Both the position numbers and the translations under genes were made by a program. Shown piece by piece: positions 51,660 to 60,707 of a stretch of DNA of 64,000 nt; position 1 is the stretch's first letter, and each line of letters starts with the position of its first letter. Source of the DNA: CALCKU01 sp964607445. Lineage in GTDB: Bacteria > Pseudomonadota > Alphaproteobacteria > Caulobacterales > Maricaulaceae. Below the pieces are notes generated by a model that saw only the letters and a program-made list of their open reading frames with translations, had not been told where the DNA came from and ran no database searches. The stretch spans positions 12,831 through 76,830 of the forward strand of contig CAZSKN010000011.1 in the NCBI GenBank assembly GCA_964607445.1, in the 5' to 3' direction.

Positions 51660-53767
51660 TGTCTACGCTGACAGATTTTCTAAATAACATCCTGCCCGAC
51701 ATTGCCTTTGATCCTCTTTTGCCAACTCTCTGGATCACAATTTTGGGCATGCTTGCCATTCTGGCGGCCTGTATCGGGGCAGTCGGCCGACTCCACACTT
51801 TCATCTCGCGCCTATTGGCTGCCCTTGCTATCATATTAGCCTTACTCAATCCACAAACCGTGATCGAGGATCGTGAACCCTTAAACGACATCGTTCTTGT
51901 TTTGCGAGATCAATCAGAGAGCGCAAAAATAGGCACCCGACAGGCTCAATCCGATAAAGCCTACCGCACATTAATCGACGCCTTAGACGCGCAAGATAGG
52001 CTTGATATCGTCAATGCCGTTATCCCGACAGGTACTGAAGGCACACGGTTAACCACGGCCCTGATCGAAGCCATGGGCGACATCCCGCCCAGCCGGTTTG
52101 CAGGTGTTATTGCGCTGACAGACGGTCAAGTCCATGACTTACCGGCGCAAGCTGAACGTCTTTTACCTGAAAATACTCCGTTCCATGCGCTTATTGTCGG
52201 TGATCCAGACATAAGAGATCGCCGCATTCGGGCCGTATTAGCCCCAAAATATGGACTTGTTGGCGAACAGGCCGAGTTTCAGGTTCAGGTTGATGACCCC
52301 GGCCATGAAGGTGAATTTGCGCCTATCGAGATCAAATTGAACGGCGAGGTACAAGCCCGGTTTTCCGCCATTATTGGTGATCGCGTCTCGATCCCCGTTA
52401 AAATCGAACGTCGCGGCACAAATACGGTCGAACTTGTTGTTCAAGCGGCCAATGAAGAACTGACATTAGTCAATAATACATTTGTTTCTGAATTCTCAGG
52501 CATTCGTGACCGGTTACGGGTTTTACTTGTTACGGGCTATCCGCATAATGGCGGACGGGCGTGGCGAAATTTGCTTAAAAGCGACCCCTCTGTCGATCTG
52601 GTGCAATTTACAATTCTAACCAATCCACGCGTAAAAAATCCACGCGCCCGTCAAAACGAACTCTCTTTAATTGCCTTCCCAACCCGGCAATTGTTTGAAG
52701 AAAAACTGGACGAATTTGATCTGGTGATATTTGATCAATTCAGACGACGATTTACGCCCGGACGTACGGGTCGCGCCATTCCAATATTACAGCCTTATTA
52801 TCTGCAAAACATTGCCGAATATGTCGAAGATGGCGGCGCATTGCTTGTCGCCGCGGGACCGTCATTTGCCAGTGATGAAAGCCTATATCGATCGCCATTG
52901 GCGGCTGTACTCCCAACCCGTCCCACAGGTGAAATGGTCGAGAACGGCTTCACACCCCGTTTAAATGAAAATGGAAAACGGCACCCCATCACGGCTGATT
53001 TTTCCGGCAAGGATGACCAGAGCTGGGGGCAATGGTTCCGCATTATCGAAAACAATGTCGTCAGCGGGAACGTCTTAATGGAGGGCCCGGAGGGCGAACC
53101 TTTACTGGTCATCGAAAAAATCGGAGACGGGCGCGTCGGCATGCTCTTATCGGATCAGGCATGGTTATGGGCCAAAGGGTTTGGCGGCGGCGGCCCCTAT
53201 AGTGAAATGTTTCGTCGTCTTTCGCATTGGTTGATGGGCGAGCCTGATTTGGCAGCCGAAAAAATATCGGGCCGTATTGAAGAGGGTAGATTATATATCG
53301 AACGCCGGACATTGACCGATGACGCCCAGAGCGTCTTTGTGGAAACCCCGCAAGGCACTTCGGAAACCCTTTCGCTGACAAAAAGCCGAAACGGCGTTTA
53401 TATCGGGGAGACCTCTGTGTTTGGACAAGGGGCCTACCGTATTTCATCCGGTGATATCAGCGCTGTGGCGGCCGCAGGTGCATTAAACCCCAAAGAGTTT
53501 TCCGACTTAACCCCGACCCTAGATATTCTAAAGCCTTTTGCAGATGCAAGCGGAGGATATATAAATTACGTCACACCGGACACACTCCCCGACATTCGCC
53601 GCGTAACCGCGGGGACGACCCATACTGGGGAAAGCTGGTTAGGGCTTACAACCCATGAAAGCTATACAATCCGGGCCTCGCGCCGCGCACCCTTTGCGCC
53701 CAGTCTTGTCTTTTTTGTTTTCGCGCTTCTATCTCTGGCTCTGGCGTGGTGGCGCGAGGGCCGTTAA
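51659..53767 (+). CDS. Large Bat-operon membrane protein of unknown function
   Basis: A 702-residue protein with N-terminal hydrophobic segments (about 20-42 and 47-65) and a single C-terminal helix (about 675-697). The central region contains a vWA-like NDIVLVLRDQSESAKIG and IALTDGQVHDLP, an Ig-like segment and a glutamine amidotransferase-like module (LLVTGYPHNGGR, then GGALLVAAGPSF). Such proteins end MoxR-DUF58-DUF4159 operons in alphaproteobacteria. Start overlaps the upstream stop by one base. I cannot assign a catalytic function. Confidence 0.85.
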   Translation: MSTLTDFLNNILPDIAFDPLLPTLWITILGMLAILAACIGAVGRLHTFISRLLAALAIILALLNPQTVIEDREPLNDIVLVLRDQSESAKIGTRQAQSDKAYRTLIDALDAQDRLDIVNAVIPTGTEGTRLTTALIEAMGDIPPSRFAGVIALTDGQVHDLPAQAERLLPENTPFHALIVGDPDIRDRRIRAVLAPKYGLVGEQAEFQVQVDDPGHEGEFAPIEIKLNGEVQARFSAIIGDRVSIPVKIERRGTNTVELVVQAANEELTLVNNTFVSEFSGIRDRLRVLLVTGYPHNGGRAWRNLLKSDPSVDLVQFTILTNPRVKNPRARQNELSLIAFPTRQLFEEKLDEFDLVIFDQFRRRFTPGRTGRAIPILQPYYLQNIAEYVEDGGALLVAAGPSFASDESLYRSPLAAVLPTRPTGEMVENGFTPRLNENGKRHPITADFSGKDDQSWGQWFRIIENNVVSGNVLMEGPEGEPLLVIEKIGDGRVGMLLSDQAWLWAKGFGGGGPYSEMFRRLSHWLMGEPDLAAEKISGRIEEGRLYIERRTLTDDAQSVFVETPQGTSETLSLTKSRNGVYIGETSVFGQGAYRISSGDISAVAAAGALNPKEFSDLTPTLDILKPFADASGGYINYVTPDTLPDIRRVTAGTTHTGESWLGLTTHESYTIRASRRAPFAPSLVFFVFALLSLALAWWREGR

Positions 53768-53874
53768 GTTTGTTTTAACTGCATTTATTAAAGGCTTTTT
53801 AGCCATGAGGCTCTATAAAAGCCAAATCAACATATAGCGCCGTTCAAACAGCACGTGATTGTAAGGGAATTATC

Positions 53875-54357
53875 ATGACAAGGTTTACGCTAAACTATAA
53901 GCTGACGCGGAATCTATGTTTGGCACTCGGCGCCACACTCGGGCTTTCGGCCTGCGGTGTCGCCAAAACCACAGGCATGGTTGCGACCCTACCTTTCAAA
54001 GCCGTCTATAAAACCAGCGAATTAGCCGGCAAAGGTATCATGGGCACAGGAAAACTTGCTGGAAACACGGTCTACGGCACAGGTAAAGCCATGTATGGCA
54101 CGGGTAAAGCCGTTGGGCAGACAATTTATAATACCGGTAAAGGCGTATATTATATCGGCTCTGTCCCTGTTAAAATTACGGATAAAGCCTTGGATACGAC
54201 GACTAAAGTTCTCAATATCACAACTCAGGTCGTGGATGTTTCGGGGAAAGCCGTAGCAATTTCACGTCAAATTCAAGCCAGTGAACTGGAGGCCGAACTC
54301 GCGGGTATTCGCGGGGCCGCCAATATATTAGGCGTGCTGGTTGAAGCCGTCAGCTAG
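53875..54357 (+). CDS. Lipoprotein with GTGK repeats
   Basis: A 160-residue protein with a lipoprotein signal (LGLSACGV, acylated Cys27). The mature region has repeated GTGK units: GKGIMGTGKLAGNTVYGTGK, then MYGTGKAVGQTIYNTGKG, giving alternating Gly-Thr-Gly-Lys and aromatic residues. The C-terminal half (VKITDKALDTTTKVLNI) is helical. I do not recognise the family. A putative membrane-associated sheath or amyloid-like role could be imagined, but nothing more can be supported. It lies 107 bases after the Bat-like operon and may have its own promoter. Confidence 0.7.
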   Translation: MTRFTLNYKLTRNLCLALGATLGLSACGVAKTTGMVATLPFKAVYKTSELAGKGIMGTGKLAGNTVYGTGKAMYGTGKAVGQTIYNTGKGVYYIGSVPVKITDKALDTTTKVLNITTQVVDVSGKAVAISRQIQASELEAELAGIRGAANILGVLVEAVS

Positions 54358-54363
54358 TCTTTA

Positions 54364-54407
54364 GCGAATATCGCACGAATATTACGTGAATATTGCGCAA
54401 ATATAAT
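54364..54407. repeat. Imperfect 11-bp tandem repeat, four units
   Basis: Units GCGAATATCGC, ACGAATATTAC, GTGAATATTGC and GCAAATATAAT follow in line in the gap between two small envelope genes. It lies just after the lipoprotein stop. There is no stem-loop. The repeat keeps the core AATAT. Confidence 0.65.
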
Positions 54408-54487
54408 GCGCTCACCAGTCTGTGAATTGAGCACAGCTTCATAATGTGTTATGCAGATTTAAACTAAAACACCACTTGGAATCCCAT

Positions 54488-55114
54488 ATGCGCAGATTTG
54501 TAAAAACGACAATTATTCTCGGCGCGCTTACTTTGGCCCCCTTGGCCGTTACAACACCGGCATTTGCAAAATCCCGCGGTTTGGAAACTACTATTACAGC
54601 GCCTTTAACGACACCGATTAAAGTCGAAGTTATTATTGGTGAAGATTTAGCCCACCGCGCTGAAAACCTCCCGAAAAAACGCCGGGATCGGGGCCAGTCT
54701 ACACGGCGCTTGAATGCCGGCTTCGCAAATAACGGATTTTATGGCACGAGAGACGTGAACCGCTTGGCCGAACGGCTCCAGTCTAAAGTCGAGCACCGGT
54801 TTACGAAAAAAGGCATAGAGCTTGACGACAATGCGCCAACGACGTTGCGACTTGTCATTACCGATGCTAAACCCAATCGCCCGACATTTGAACAGCTTTC
54901 CCGCGAAGTTTCGCTTTCCCTTTTTAGTATCGCACTCGGGGGGGCCGAAATAAATGGAGAATTAATCGGAGCCGACGGCCAATCCTTGGGAGCCATCTCT
55001 TATGTATTTTTCGAACATGACTTACGATTTTCTTCAAAGGCAGGCGTCTGGACCGATGCCTATCGGGCCTTTGATCGCTTCGCCAGACGCGCGGCTAAAT
55101 CTCTGGTTCACTAA
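54488..55114 (+). CDS. Periplasmic protein of unknown function (DUF3313/DUF4410-like)
   Basis: A 208-residue exported protein. The signal peptide runs to about residue 27 (TPAFA). The mature part is basic at first (KKRRDRGQSTRRLNAG), then has TTLRLVITDAKPNRPTF and GGAEINGELIGADGQSLGAI, a pattern like DUF3313/DUF4410 proteins, which adopt a small alpha/beta fold. The ATG at 54488 follows GGAATCC; the longer frame from 54446 lacks a ribosome site. It is probably independent of the lipoprotein gene upstream, given the 130-base gap with tandem repeats. Confidence 0.7.
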   Translation: MRRFVKTTIILGALTLAPLAVTTPAFAKSRGLETTITAPLTTPIKVEVIIGEDLAHRAENLPKKRRDRGQSTRRLNAGFANNGFYGTRDVNRLAERLQSKVEHRFTKKGIELDDNAPTTLRLVITDAKPNRPTFEQLSREVSLSLFSIALGGAEINGELIGADGQSLGAISYVFFEHDLRFSSKAGVWTDAYRAFDRFARRAAKSLVH

Positions 55115-55162
55115 ACGCCCGTCAACTTTAGGGGTAATATTGAGACGCAAAGAACGTCGGGC

Positions 55163-55843
55163 CTAATCTATACCCAAAATCTTATGGGTTTGCAGGCTGA
55201 ACCGCCATTTGGGATGATCCAGACAATATTGAATACAGGCCTGCACATGGGCATAATCCATCACAGGCGCCGACGGCCGATCAGACATTCCCGATAGCGG
55301 CTGGTTTTGAAAGCGGCTATCTAAAGGTTGCAGTGAAAATATTTTAAAGTCCATGTCTTCAAAATCTTCGGGTTTGTTTTCAGATTGTGGGTAAACCAGT
55401 TTAAGTTCATCCCCCTGTGTCAACACTAAAGGCGCATTTGCTTTGGGACTCACACAAATCCAGTCTAAGCCATTAGGCGCTTTCAGCGTCCCATTTGTCT
55501 CTACGGCTATTTTAAATCCGCGCGCGTGCAAAGCCGAAATCAAAGGCGCGTCTAATTGCAAGAGCGGTTCTCCGCCGGTACAAACAACCCATTTCTGCCC
55601 GCCCTGAGACCAGAGCGCTTCAACAGCCAAGGCCAAATCTGGAGCGGTTTTGAACTTACCCCCTGCAACGCCATCGGTTCCAATAAAATCTGTATCACAA
55701 AATGAACACACGGCCTTTGCGCGATCACGTTCAAGCCCGGACCATAAGTTACAACCGCTAAAGCGTAAAAATACCGCGGCCATCCCACTTTGCGCGCCCT
55801 CGCCCTGCAAGGTCAGATACATTTCTTTAACAGCATAGGTCAC
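55163..55843 (-). CDS. queE: 7-carboxy-7-deazaguanine synthase
   Basis: A radical SAM enzyme of queuosine synthesis, converting 6-carboxytetrahydropterin to 7-carboxy-7-deazaguanine. The 4Fe-4S cluster cysteines are Cys31, Cys46 and Cys49 in a CX14CX2C spacing, the variant seen in one QueE clade instead of the CX3CX2C of most radical SAM enzymes. CTGGEPLLQLD and ETNGTLKAP are the next conserved blocks. 226 residues is normal. Its start overlaps the queC stop by four bases. QueD and queF are not in the window. Confidence 0.95.
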   Translation of the reverse strand: MTYAVKEMYLTLQGEGAQSGMAAVFLRFSGCNLWSGLERDRAKAVCSFCDTDFIGTDGVAGGKFKTAPDLALAVEALWSQGGQKWVVCTGGEPLLQLDAPLISALHARGFKIAVETNGTLKAPNGLDWICVSPKANAPLVLTQGDELKLVYPQSENKPEDFEDMDFKIFSLQPLDSRFQNQPLSGMSDRPSAPVMDYAHVQACIQYCLDHPKWRFSLQTHKILGID

Positions 55844-56574
55844 GGGTTAGAATTACCGTTTTTATATGTATACCACCCTTTTGCGCGTATATCGCAAGCT
55901 GGACAGTTTCCACAGCCGTAACCCCAAGGCTGCAACTCTCCACGTTCGCCCAAATAACAACTATGCGTGTCCGTGCGAATAATCTCAACCAAAGCGTCAC
56001 CGCCTAATTCATGTGCCAGTTTCCATGCACCGGCCTTGCTAATAGACATAAGCGGCGTTTCAAGGGTGAAGGCTTGATCCATTCCCAACGATATCGAAAG
56101 CATAGTGGCCTGTAACGTCTCGTCACGGCAATCGGGATATCCTGAAAAATCGGCTTCGCACATTCCCCCGATAAGCGTGTGAATACCGCGCCTATATCCA
56201 ATCGCGGCCGAAAAGTTCAGAAAGATCAAATTTCGCCCCGGTACGAATGTACTCGGTAGACCCGTTTCACTTAATGTTATTTCCACATCTCGCGTAAGCG
56301 CCGTCTCGCTAATCGTCCCTAAATTGGACAAATCAACAATATGATCGTCTCCCAATTTTCCTATAGTCCGACCAGAATCCGGTGGTATGGCCAATCCTAA
56401 AGCCTCTATTTTATCTCTCACCTTTTCGCGACACATCATTTCAATATGGTGACGTTGACCATAATTAAACCCAACCGTTTCGACATAATCATATCGTTGT
56501 AAGGCCCAAGCCAAACATGTCGCGGAGTCTTGACCTCCCGAAAACATTAAAAGGGCTTTTTGCGTTGCATCCAT
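55840..56574 (-). CDS. queC: 7-cyano-7-deazaguanine synthase
   Basis: Converts 7-carboxy-7-deazaguanine to preQ0 with ATP and ammonia. The PP-loop motif FSGGQDSATC lies at residues 11-20, and the zinc cysteines are in the C-terminal CGNCPACD plus an upstream cysteine (CYLGERG). 244 residues. It is the first gene of queC-queE with a four-base overlap. The upstream gap to the divergent secreted-protein gene is 151 bases and shows no obvious preQ1 riboswitch. Confidence 0.95.
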   Translation of the reverse strand: MDATQKALLMFSGGQDSATCLAWALQRYDYVETVGFNYGQRHHIEMMCREKVRDKIEALGLAIPPDSGRTIGKLGDDHIVDLSNLGTISETALTRDVEITLSETGLPSTFVPGRNLIFLNFSAAIGYRRGIHTLIGGMCEADFSGYPDCRDETLQATMLSISLGMDQAFTLETPLMSISKAGAWKLAHELGGDALVEIIRTDTHSCYLGERGELQPWGYGCGNCPACDIRAKGWYTYKNGNSNP

Positions 56575-56725
56575 AAACGGGCCTCTATCGCAAAAATATG
56601 CCTCTGACTAGAGGTGTGCCAAATTGTTCCTGAATTCATATAAACCATGGCGTAGGATCGCGATGACTTTGGCATAATTCTTGAAACGACTCTCCTAACA
56701 GGCGAATCACGATAGGATATGTGCC

Positions 56726-57229
56726 ATGAAGAAACGATATTTAGCTTTAGGCGTTTTAGCCCTTGAACTCGCAACGGCCTCTGCAACTTTCCCTGCAGCC
56801 GCACAGATTATTGATCGCGTGTCACTGTCGGTTTCACAAAAAGCCATTTCCCATCAATTGGACTCCAAAGCCGGGCACGCAAAATTCGTCGTCTCGTCCA
56901 ATGCGCCCTTTACGGTCGTTACAAAGGACACAATTGGAGATTTTGATGTCAGCATACATAAAAGCGGCGTGATAAACGGCAACCCTTTCGGTGAAAATGC
57001 ACAAATGCCCGGCGCAGCCAATGCCTGTGCGACAGCCCTATCTACCGCACCGACAAATATTTACATGGCGACACAAAAAACAGCCGCGCAAAAGGGCGGT
57101 ATATTGACACAAGCCGTTGTCGTTGAAATTCGCTACGCGCCAGAAACACGTCCTAGCTTTAAAATCGTCACACAAGACAAATCAAGAGACTTTGCCCAAG
57201 CTGCAACATGTGCGGATGTAAGCACTTAA
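56726..57229 (+). CDS. Secreted protein of unknown function
   Basis: A 167-residue protein with a signal peptide (LALGVLALELATASATFPAAAQ, cleavage near residue 27). The mature part is rich in Ala, Ser, Thr and Val, with FVVSSNAPFTVVTKDTIGD, a beta-rich pattern, and a single cysteine pair region (NACATALS and TCADVST), which could form one disulfide. I do not recognise the family. It could be a small periplasmic or surface protein. There is no ribosome site stronger than the GATATGTGCC before the ATG. Confidence 0.7.
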   Translation: MKKRYLALGVLALELATASATFPAAAQIIDRVSLSVSQKAISHQLDSKAGHAKFVVSSNAPFTVVTKDTIGDFDVSIHKSGVINGNPFGENAQMPGAANACATALSTAPTNIYMATQKTAAQKGGILTQAVVVEIRYAPETRPSFKIVTQDKSRDFAQAATCADVST

Positions 57230-57287
57230 TACATGAGACACAAATGGCTGGTCAGGCGCGAAAGAGTATGGCAATACCCGCCCGACC

Positions 57288-59192
57288 ATGTCCGAAACAG
57301 AACCACATCCTATTGATCAAAACCGGTCTAGCGGCGCCGTTCTATCCGAGGCGATTGAGCAAGATATAGAGAAACGAGGCAAAGCCCGTAATGTAAAACC
57401 ATTACGAAAACTACTGCCCTTTATCGGGCGTTATCCGGGGACAGTCACGCTTTTCTTGGTTTTCCTGACATTGGCCTCATTACTAAACCTAGCCCTTCCC
57501 TTTGCCTTCCGGGTTATCATTGATTGCGGACTTATTGGCGACGGAGAGATAGCCCAGAGCTGTAAACGCTACGCCATTGGCGAGGGTACAGAAATGGGTT
57601 CTTATTTCAAATTCGGTATTTTCATCGGTATTTCAACTGCGGTTTTTGCCGCGTTGAGATTTTACTTTATTAGCGTGCTGGGTCAGCGCGTCATCGCCGA
57701 TTTACGCACAAAAGTCTATAACAGGCTGACAGGATTAAGTACGGAATTTTACGAACGCGTACATACAGGTGAAGTGCTGTCGCGCCTAACAACAGATACA
57801 ACCCTTATCGAGTCTATCATCGGGTCTTCATTTTCTTTTGCCCTGCGCCATATTGTCGGCGCTATCGGGGCTATCATCGCCATGTTCATTATTAACCCAA
57901 AACTGACGCTCATGGTTCTGGCGATTGGCCCCGTAACGCTCCTGCCCGTCATTTTAATCGGACGACGTATTCGCACGCTTTCGCGCTCCAGCCAGAACAA
58001 TCTGGCCACGGCCTCCTCACGCGCCAGCGAAAGCCTGTCTGCCATTCAAACCGTGCAGGCTTTCACCCGGGAAACAAAAGAACGAAACGACTTTTCAAGC
58101 GCAGTCGAAAGCACATTTACCGCGCATAAAAAACGTATTGCGGTGCGCAGTCTGATGACTTTTTTAATCTTTGGCATCGGTATGAGCGGAATGATCGGGA
58201 TGATCTGGTACGGCTCCATCGAGATTGTAAATTCCAAGCAATCCGGCGGCAACGCTGGCATGACAAGCGGAGCCATTACGCAATTTGCCTTTTATGCATT
58301 TACCGTGATTTCAAGTGCTGGGTTTTTAACCGGAACATGGACAGAGTTTTTACGCGCCTCAGGCGCAACAGAGCGCGTGATAGAATTATTAGAAGAAATA
58401 CCCGATATTACCGCGCCCGCAAATCCGGCTCCCTACCCGCAAGACATAGAGAATATAATCTTTGAAGACGTTTCATTTGCCTATCCAACACGTCCGGATA
58501 TCCAAGCTTTGCATAATGTCAGCTTTAACATTAAAGCCGGCGAGACCATAGCCTTGGTTGGACCTTCGGGGGCTGGAAAATCTACCGTATTTCAACTTTT
58601 GCTGCGCTTTTACGACATCCAATCAGGTCAGGTTTGTCTAAATACAGTGCCGGTCACAAAATTTGATCCGCAAGACCTGCGCAAACAATTTGCTATTGTC
58701 CAACAAAACACACCGCTCTTTTCCGGAACCGCTATGGAAAATATCCGCTATGGCCGCGAAGGCGCGACCTCCGAAGATGTGATTGCTGCCGCCAAATCGG
58801 CCTTTGCCCATGATTTTATACGCGCTCTGCCTAATGGCTACGAAACCAACCTCGGCGAAGCCGCGACAACTTTGTCTGGTGGGCAACGTCAACGCATTGC
58901 CATTGCCCGCGCGATATTACGTGACGCGCCCATATTATTACTGGATGAAGCCACAAGCGCGCTCGACGCTGAAAGCGAACTCGCTGTGCAACGGGCTTTT
59001 GATATAATGTCACAAGATAAAACAACACTTATCATCGCCCACCGTTTGGCCACGGTACGAAAGGCTGATAGAATTTTTGTCATGGAGGGTGGCCAGATTG
59101 TCGAGATTGGTACACATGACAGCCTGATTAAAAATGGTCAGCTCTATGCGCGCTTGGCGAAATTACAATTCACAGATCAAAACGCCAGCTAG
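57288..59192 (+). CDS. ABC exporter half-transporter (MsbA-like)
   Basis: A 634-residue half transporter: six helices in the first 370 residues, then an ATPase domain with Walker A GPSGAGKST at about 425, signature LSGGQRQRIAIARAI, Walker B ILLLDEATSALDAES and H-loop IAHRLATVRKADR. Lipid-A or phospholipid flippase and multidrug roles are both possible for this group; the substrate is unknown. An N-terminal cytoplasmic extension of about 40 residues (KRGKARNVKPLRKLL) precedes helix 1. Its last bases overlap the convergent aminotransferase gene by four. Confidence 0.93.
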   Translation: MSETEPHPIDQNRSSGAVLSEAIEQDIEKRGKARNVKPLRKLLPFIGRYPGTVTLFLVFLTLASLLNLALPFAFRVIIDCGLIGDGEIAQSCKRYAIGEGTEMGSYFKFGIFIGISTAVFAALRFYFISVLGQRVIADLRTKVYNRLTGLSTEFYERVHTGEVLSRLTTDTTLIESIIGSSFSFALRHIVGAIGAIIAMFIINPKLTLMVLAIGPVTLLPVILIGRRIRTLSRSSQNNLATASSRASESLSAIQTVQAFTRETKERNDFSSAVESTFTAHKKRIAVRSLMTFLIFGIGMSGMIGMIWYGSIEIVNSKQSGGNAGMTSGAITQFAFYAFTVISSAGFLTGTWTEFLRASGATERVIELLEEIPDITAPANPAPYPQDIENIIFEDVSFAYPTRPDIQALHNVSFNIKAGETIALVGPSGAGKSTVFQLLLRFYDIQSGQVCLNTVPVTKFDPQDLRKQFAIVQQNTPLFSGTAMENIRYGREGATSEDVIAAAKSAFAHDFIRALPNGYETNLGEAATTLSGGQRQRIAIARAILRDAPILLLDEATSALDAESELAVQRAFDIMSQDKTTLIIAHRLATVRKADRIFVMEGGQIVEIGTHDSLIKNGQLYARLAKLQFTDQNAS

Positions 59193-60394
59193 GCTTGAAG
59201 CTCTAAATAGCCAATGAAGCTTTGCGCAACATAATCAAGAGTTTTGGGCGATAAAGATGCAAAATTTATCCGTCCTCCCGGCAATAAATAAATGCCCTTG
59301 TCTTTTTCCAGAGCCAGACGGTTGTCTTCTGTGATCGGCAAACACGAAAACATGCCATTTTGACGGCCCAAAGCCGACAAATCTAAATCAGGCATTGCGG
59401 CCTGAAACGCCTGATATGCGCGCTGACGCATATCCACAACATCCGCCCGAATAGCCCCAAGTTCATGCGCCCATCTTTTACGCAATTGTGAATCCCGTAA
59501 AATTGTCGCGACAATTTCAGCCCCGCTATCTGGCGGCATAAAATATAACGCCCGGATCAGGTCAATCACATGATCGAAAATGGCGTCTGAACGTGACCCG
59601 CTTTCGGGCATAATCATAAACAAGGCCCCCACCCGGTCACGATAAACTGCAAAGGATTTTGACGCCGAATACACGATTAACATATTTGACATATGCGCTG
59701 CCATATATCGCAGACCCGCCGCATCCGCCTCCAATCCCTTGCCATATCCCTGATAGGCGATATCCACTAAAGGTACAAGATCACGGGCCCGCAGAAAGTG
59801 GGTAAGGGTTTGCCAATTTTCATATGACAGATCTGCGCCAGTTGGATTATGACAAACACCGTGTAGCACTATAATATCTTCTGGCGAGGCCGCCTCAAGA
59901 CTTGTAAGCATGGCATCAAAATTCAGACTTTGCGTGGATTTATCATAATAATCATAATATTTTACGCTCAGACCCACGGCCTTGAAAAAGTCAACCTGAT
60001 GGTTCCATACCGGCGTGCTAAACCAGATAACAGTGTCGGGCTTGAGTGATCGTGCCAGTTCCGCCGCGACGCGCAGAGCCGACCCTGCACCCGGTGTTTG
60101 CACGGCACGTATACGTCCGTCCGTAATCGTATTATGATCTTCACCCAATAAAAGCCCGCGCGTTAAGCGGCAAAACTCCGTATTTCCAGCAGGTGTAAGA
60201 TAGGATTTACTGGCCATATTTTTAACAGCCTGCAATTGCGCGTCTCTGACAACCTCCATAATCGGAACATGTCCATTAACATCCCGGTACACGCCGATGC
60301 TGAGGTTAATAATATCTGGACGTTGATCCGCCGCCGCACGTCGAAACGTGTTTTCAATGGCGTCTTGCGACTTTGTTTCAAAAAAATCAAACAT
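59189..60394 (-). CDS. tyrB: Aromatic amino acid aminotransferase (class I)
   Basis: A class I/II PLP aminotransferase related to TyrB and AspC. It shows the family N-terminal FDFFETKS and LSIGVYRDVNG, VLHGVCHNPTGADLS with the NPTG motif, DIAYQGYGKG with the PLP-binding tyrosine region, and the Schiff-base lysine in YSASKSFAVYRDRVG. About 401 residues from ATG 60394 (a GTG lies nine bases upstream at 60403). It is likely cytoplasmic and acts on Asp/Phe/Tyr or prephenate. The gene ends convergently with the ABC exporter. Confidence 0.93.
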   Translation of the reverse strand: MFDFFETKSQDAIENTFRRAAADQRPDIINLSIGVYRDVNGHVPIMEVVRDAQLQAVKNMASKSYLTPAGNTEFCRLTRGLLLGEDHNTITDGRIRAVQTPGAGSALRVAAELARSLKPDTVIWFSTPVWNHQVDFFKAVGLSVKYYDYYDKSTQSLNFDAMLTSLEAASPEDIIVLHGVCHNPTGADLSYENWQTLTHFLRARDLVPLVDIAYQGYGKGLEADAAGLRYMAAHMSNMLIVYSASKSFAVYRDRVGALFMIMPESGSRSDAIFDHVIDLIRALYFMPPDSGAEIVATILRDSQLRKRWAHELGAIRADVVDMRQRAYQAFQAAMPDLDLSALGRQNGMFSCLPITEDNRLALEKDKGIYLLPGGRINFASLSPKTLDYVAQSFIGYLELQA

Positions 60395-60458
60395 AGGAAT
60401 CACTGCAATATGACGCCATCATCATGGCCTACTCTGTAGACGTAAGGCTATCAAAAAA

Positions 60459-60498
60459 GAAAATATAATCGCAATAGAAAAGAAATATAATCACGATA
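60459..60498. repeat. Two-copy 22-23 bp near repeat in the 60395-60707 gap
   Basis: GAAAATATAATCGCAATA (60459-60476) and GAAATATAATCACGATA (60482-60498) are near copies. The 313-base gap upstream of the aminotransferase and downstream of the GDSL protein otherwise holds no gene that I can support; it is AT-rich. Confidence 0.5.
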
Positions 60499-60707
60499 AA
60501 CGAAACGTCGGCGCGAAGTTTCATCCCGGCGCGCATCTTGACGGCCTATTAGCCGATAAGGAGATTGATCAGATAGGCTGATATATAAACAACATATGAT
60601 AGAATTTGATCAAAAAGTTCCATGCTAACCCTCTTCTGACATTCACATATCAGATTTCATAGCGCTTGTGTATGAAATTTTACCAATGTTAGCCTTCAAA
60701 CGGATAT

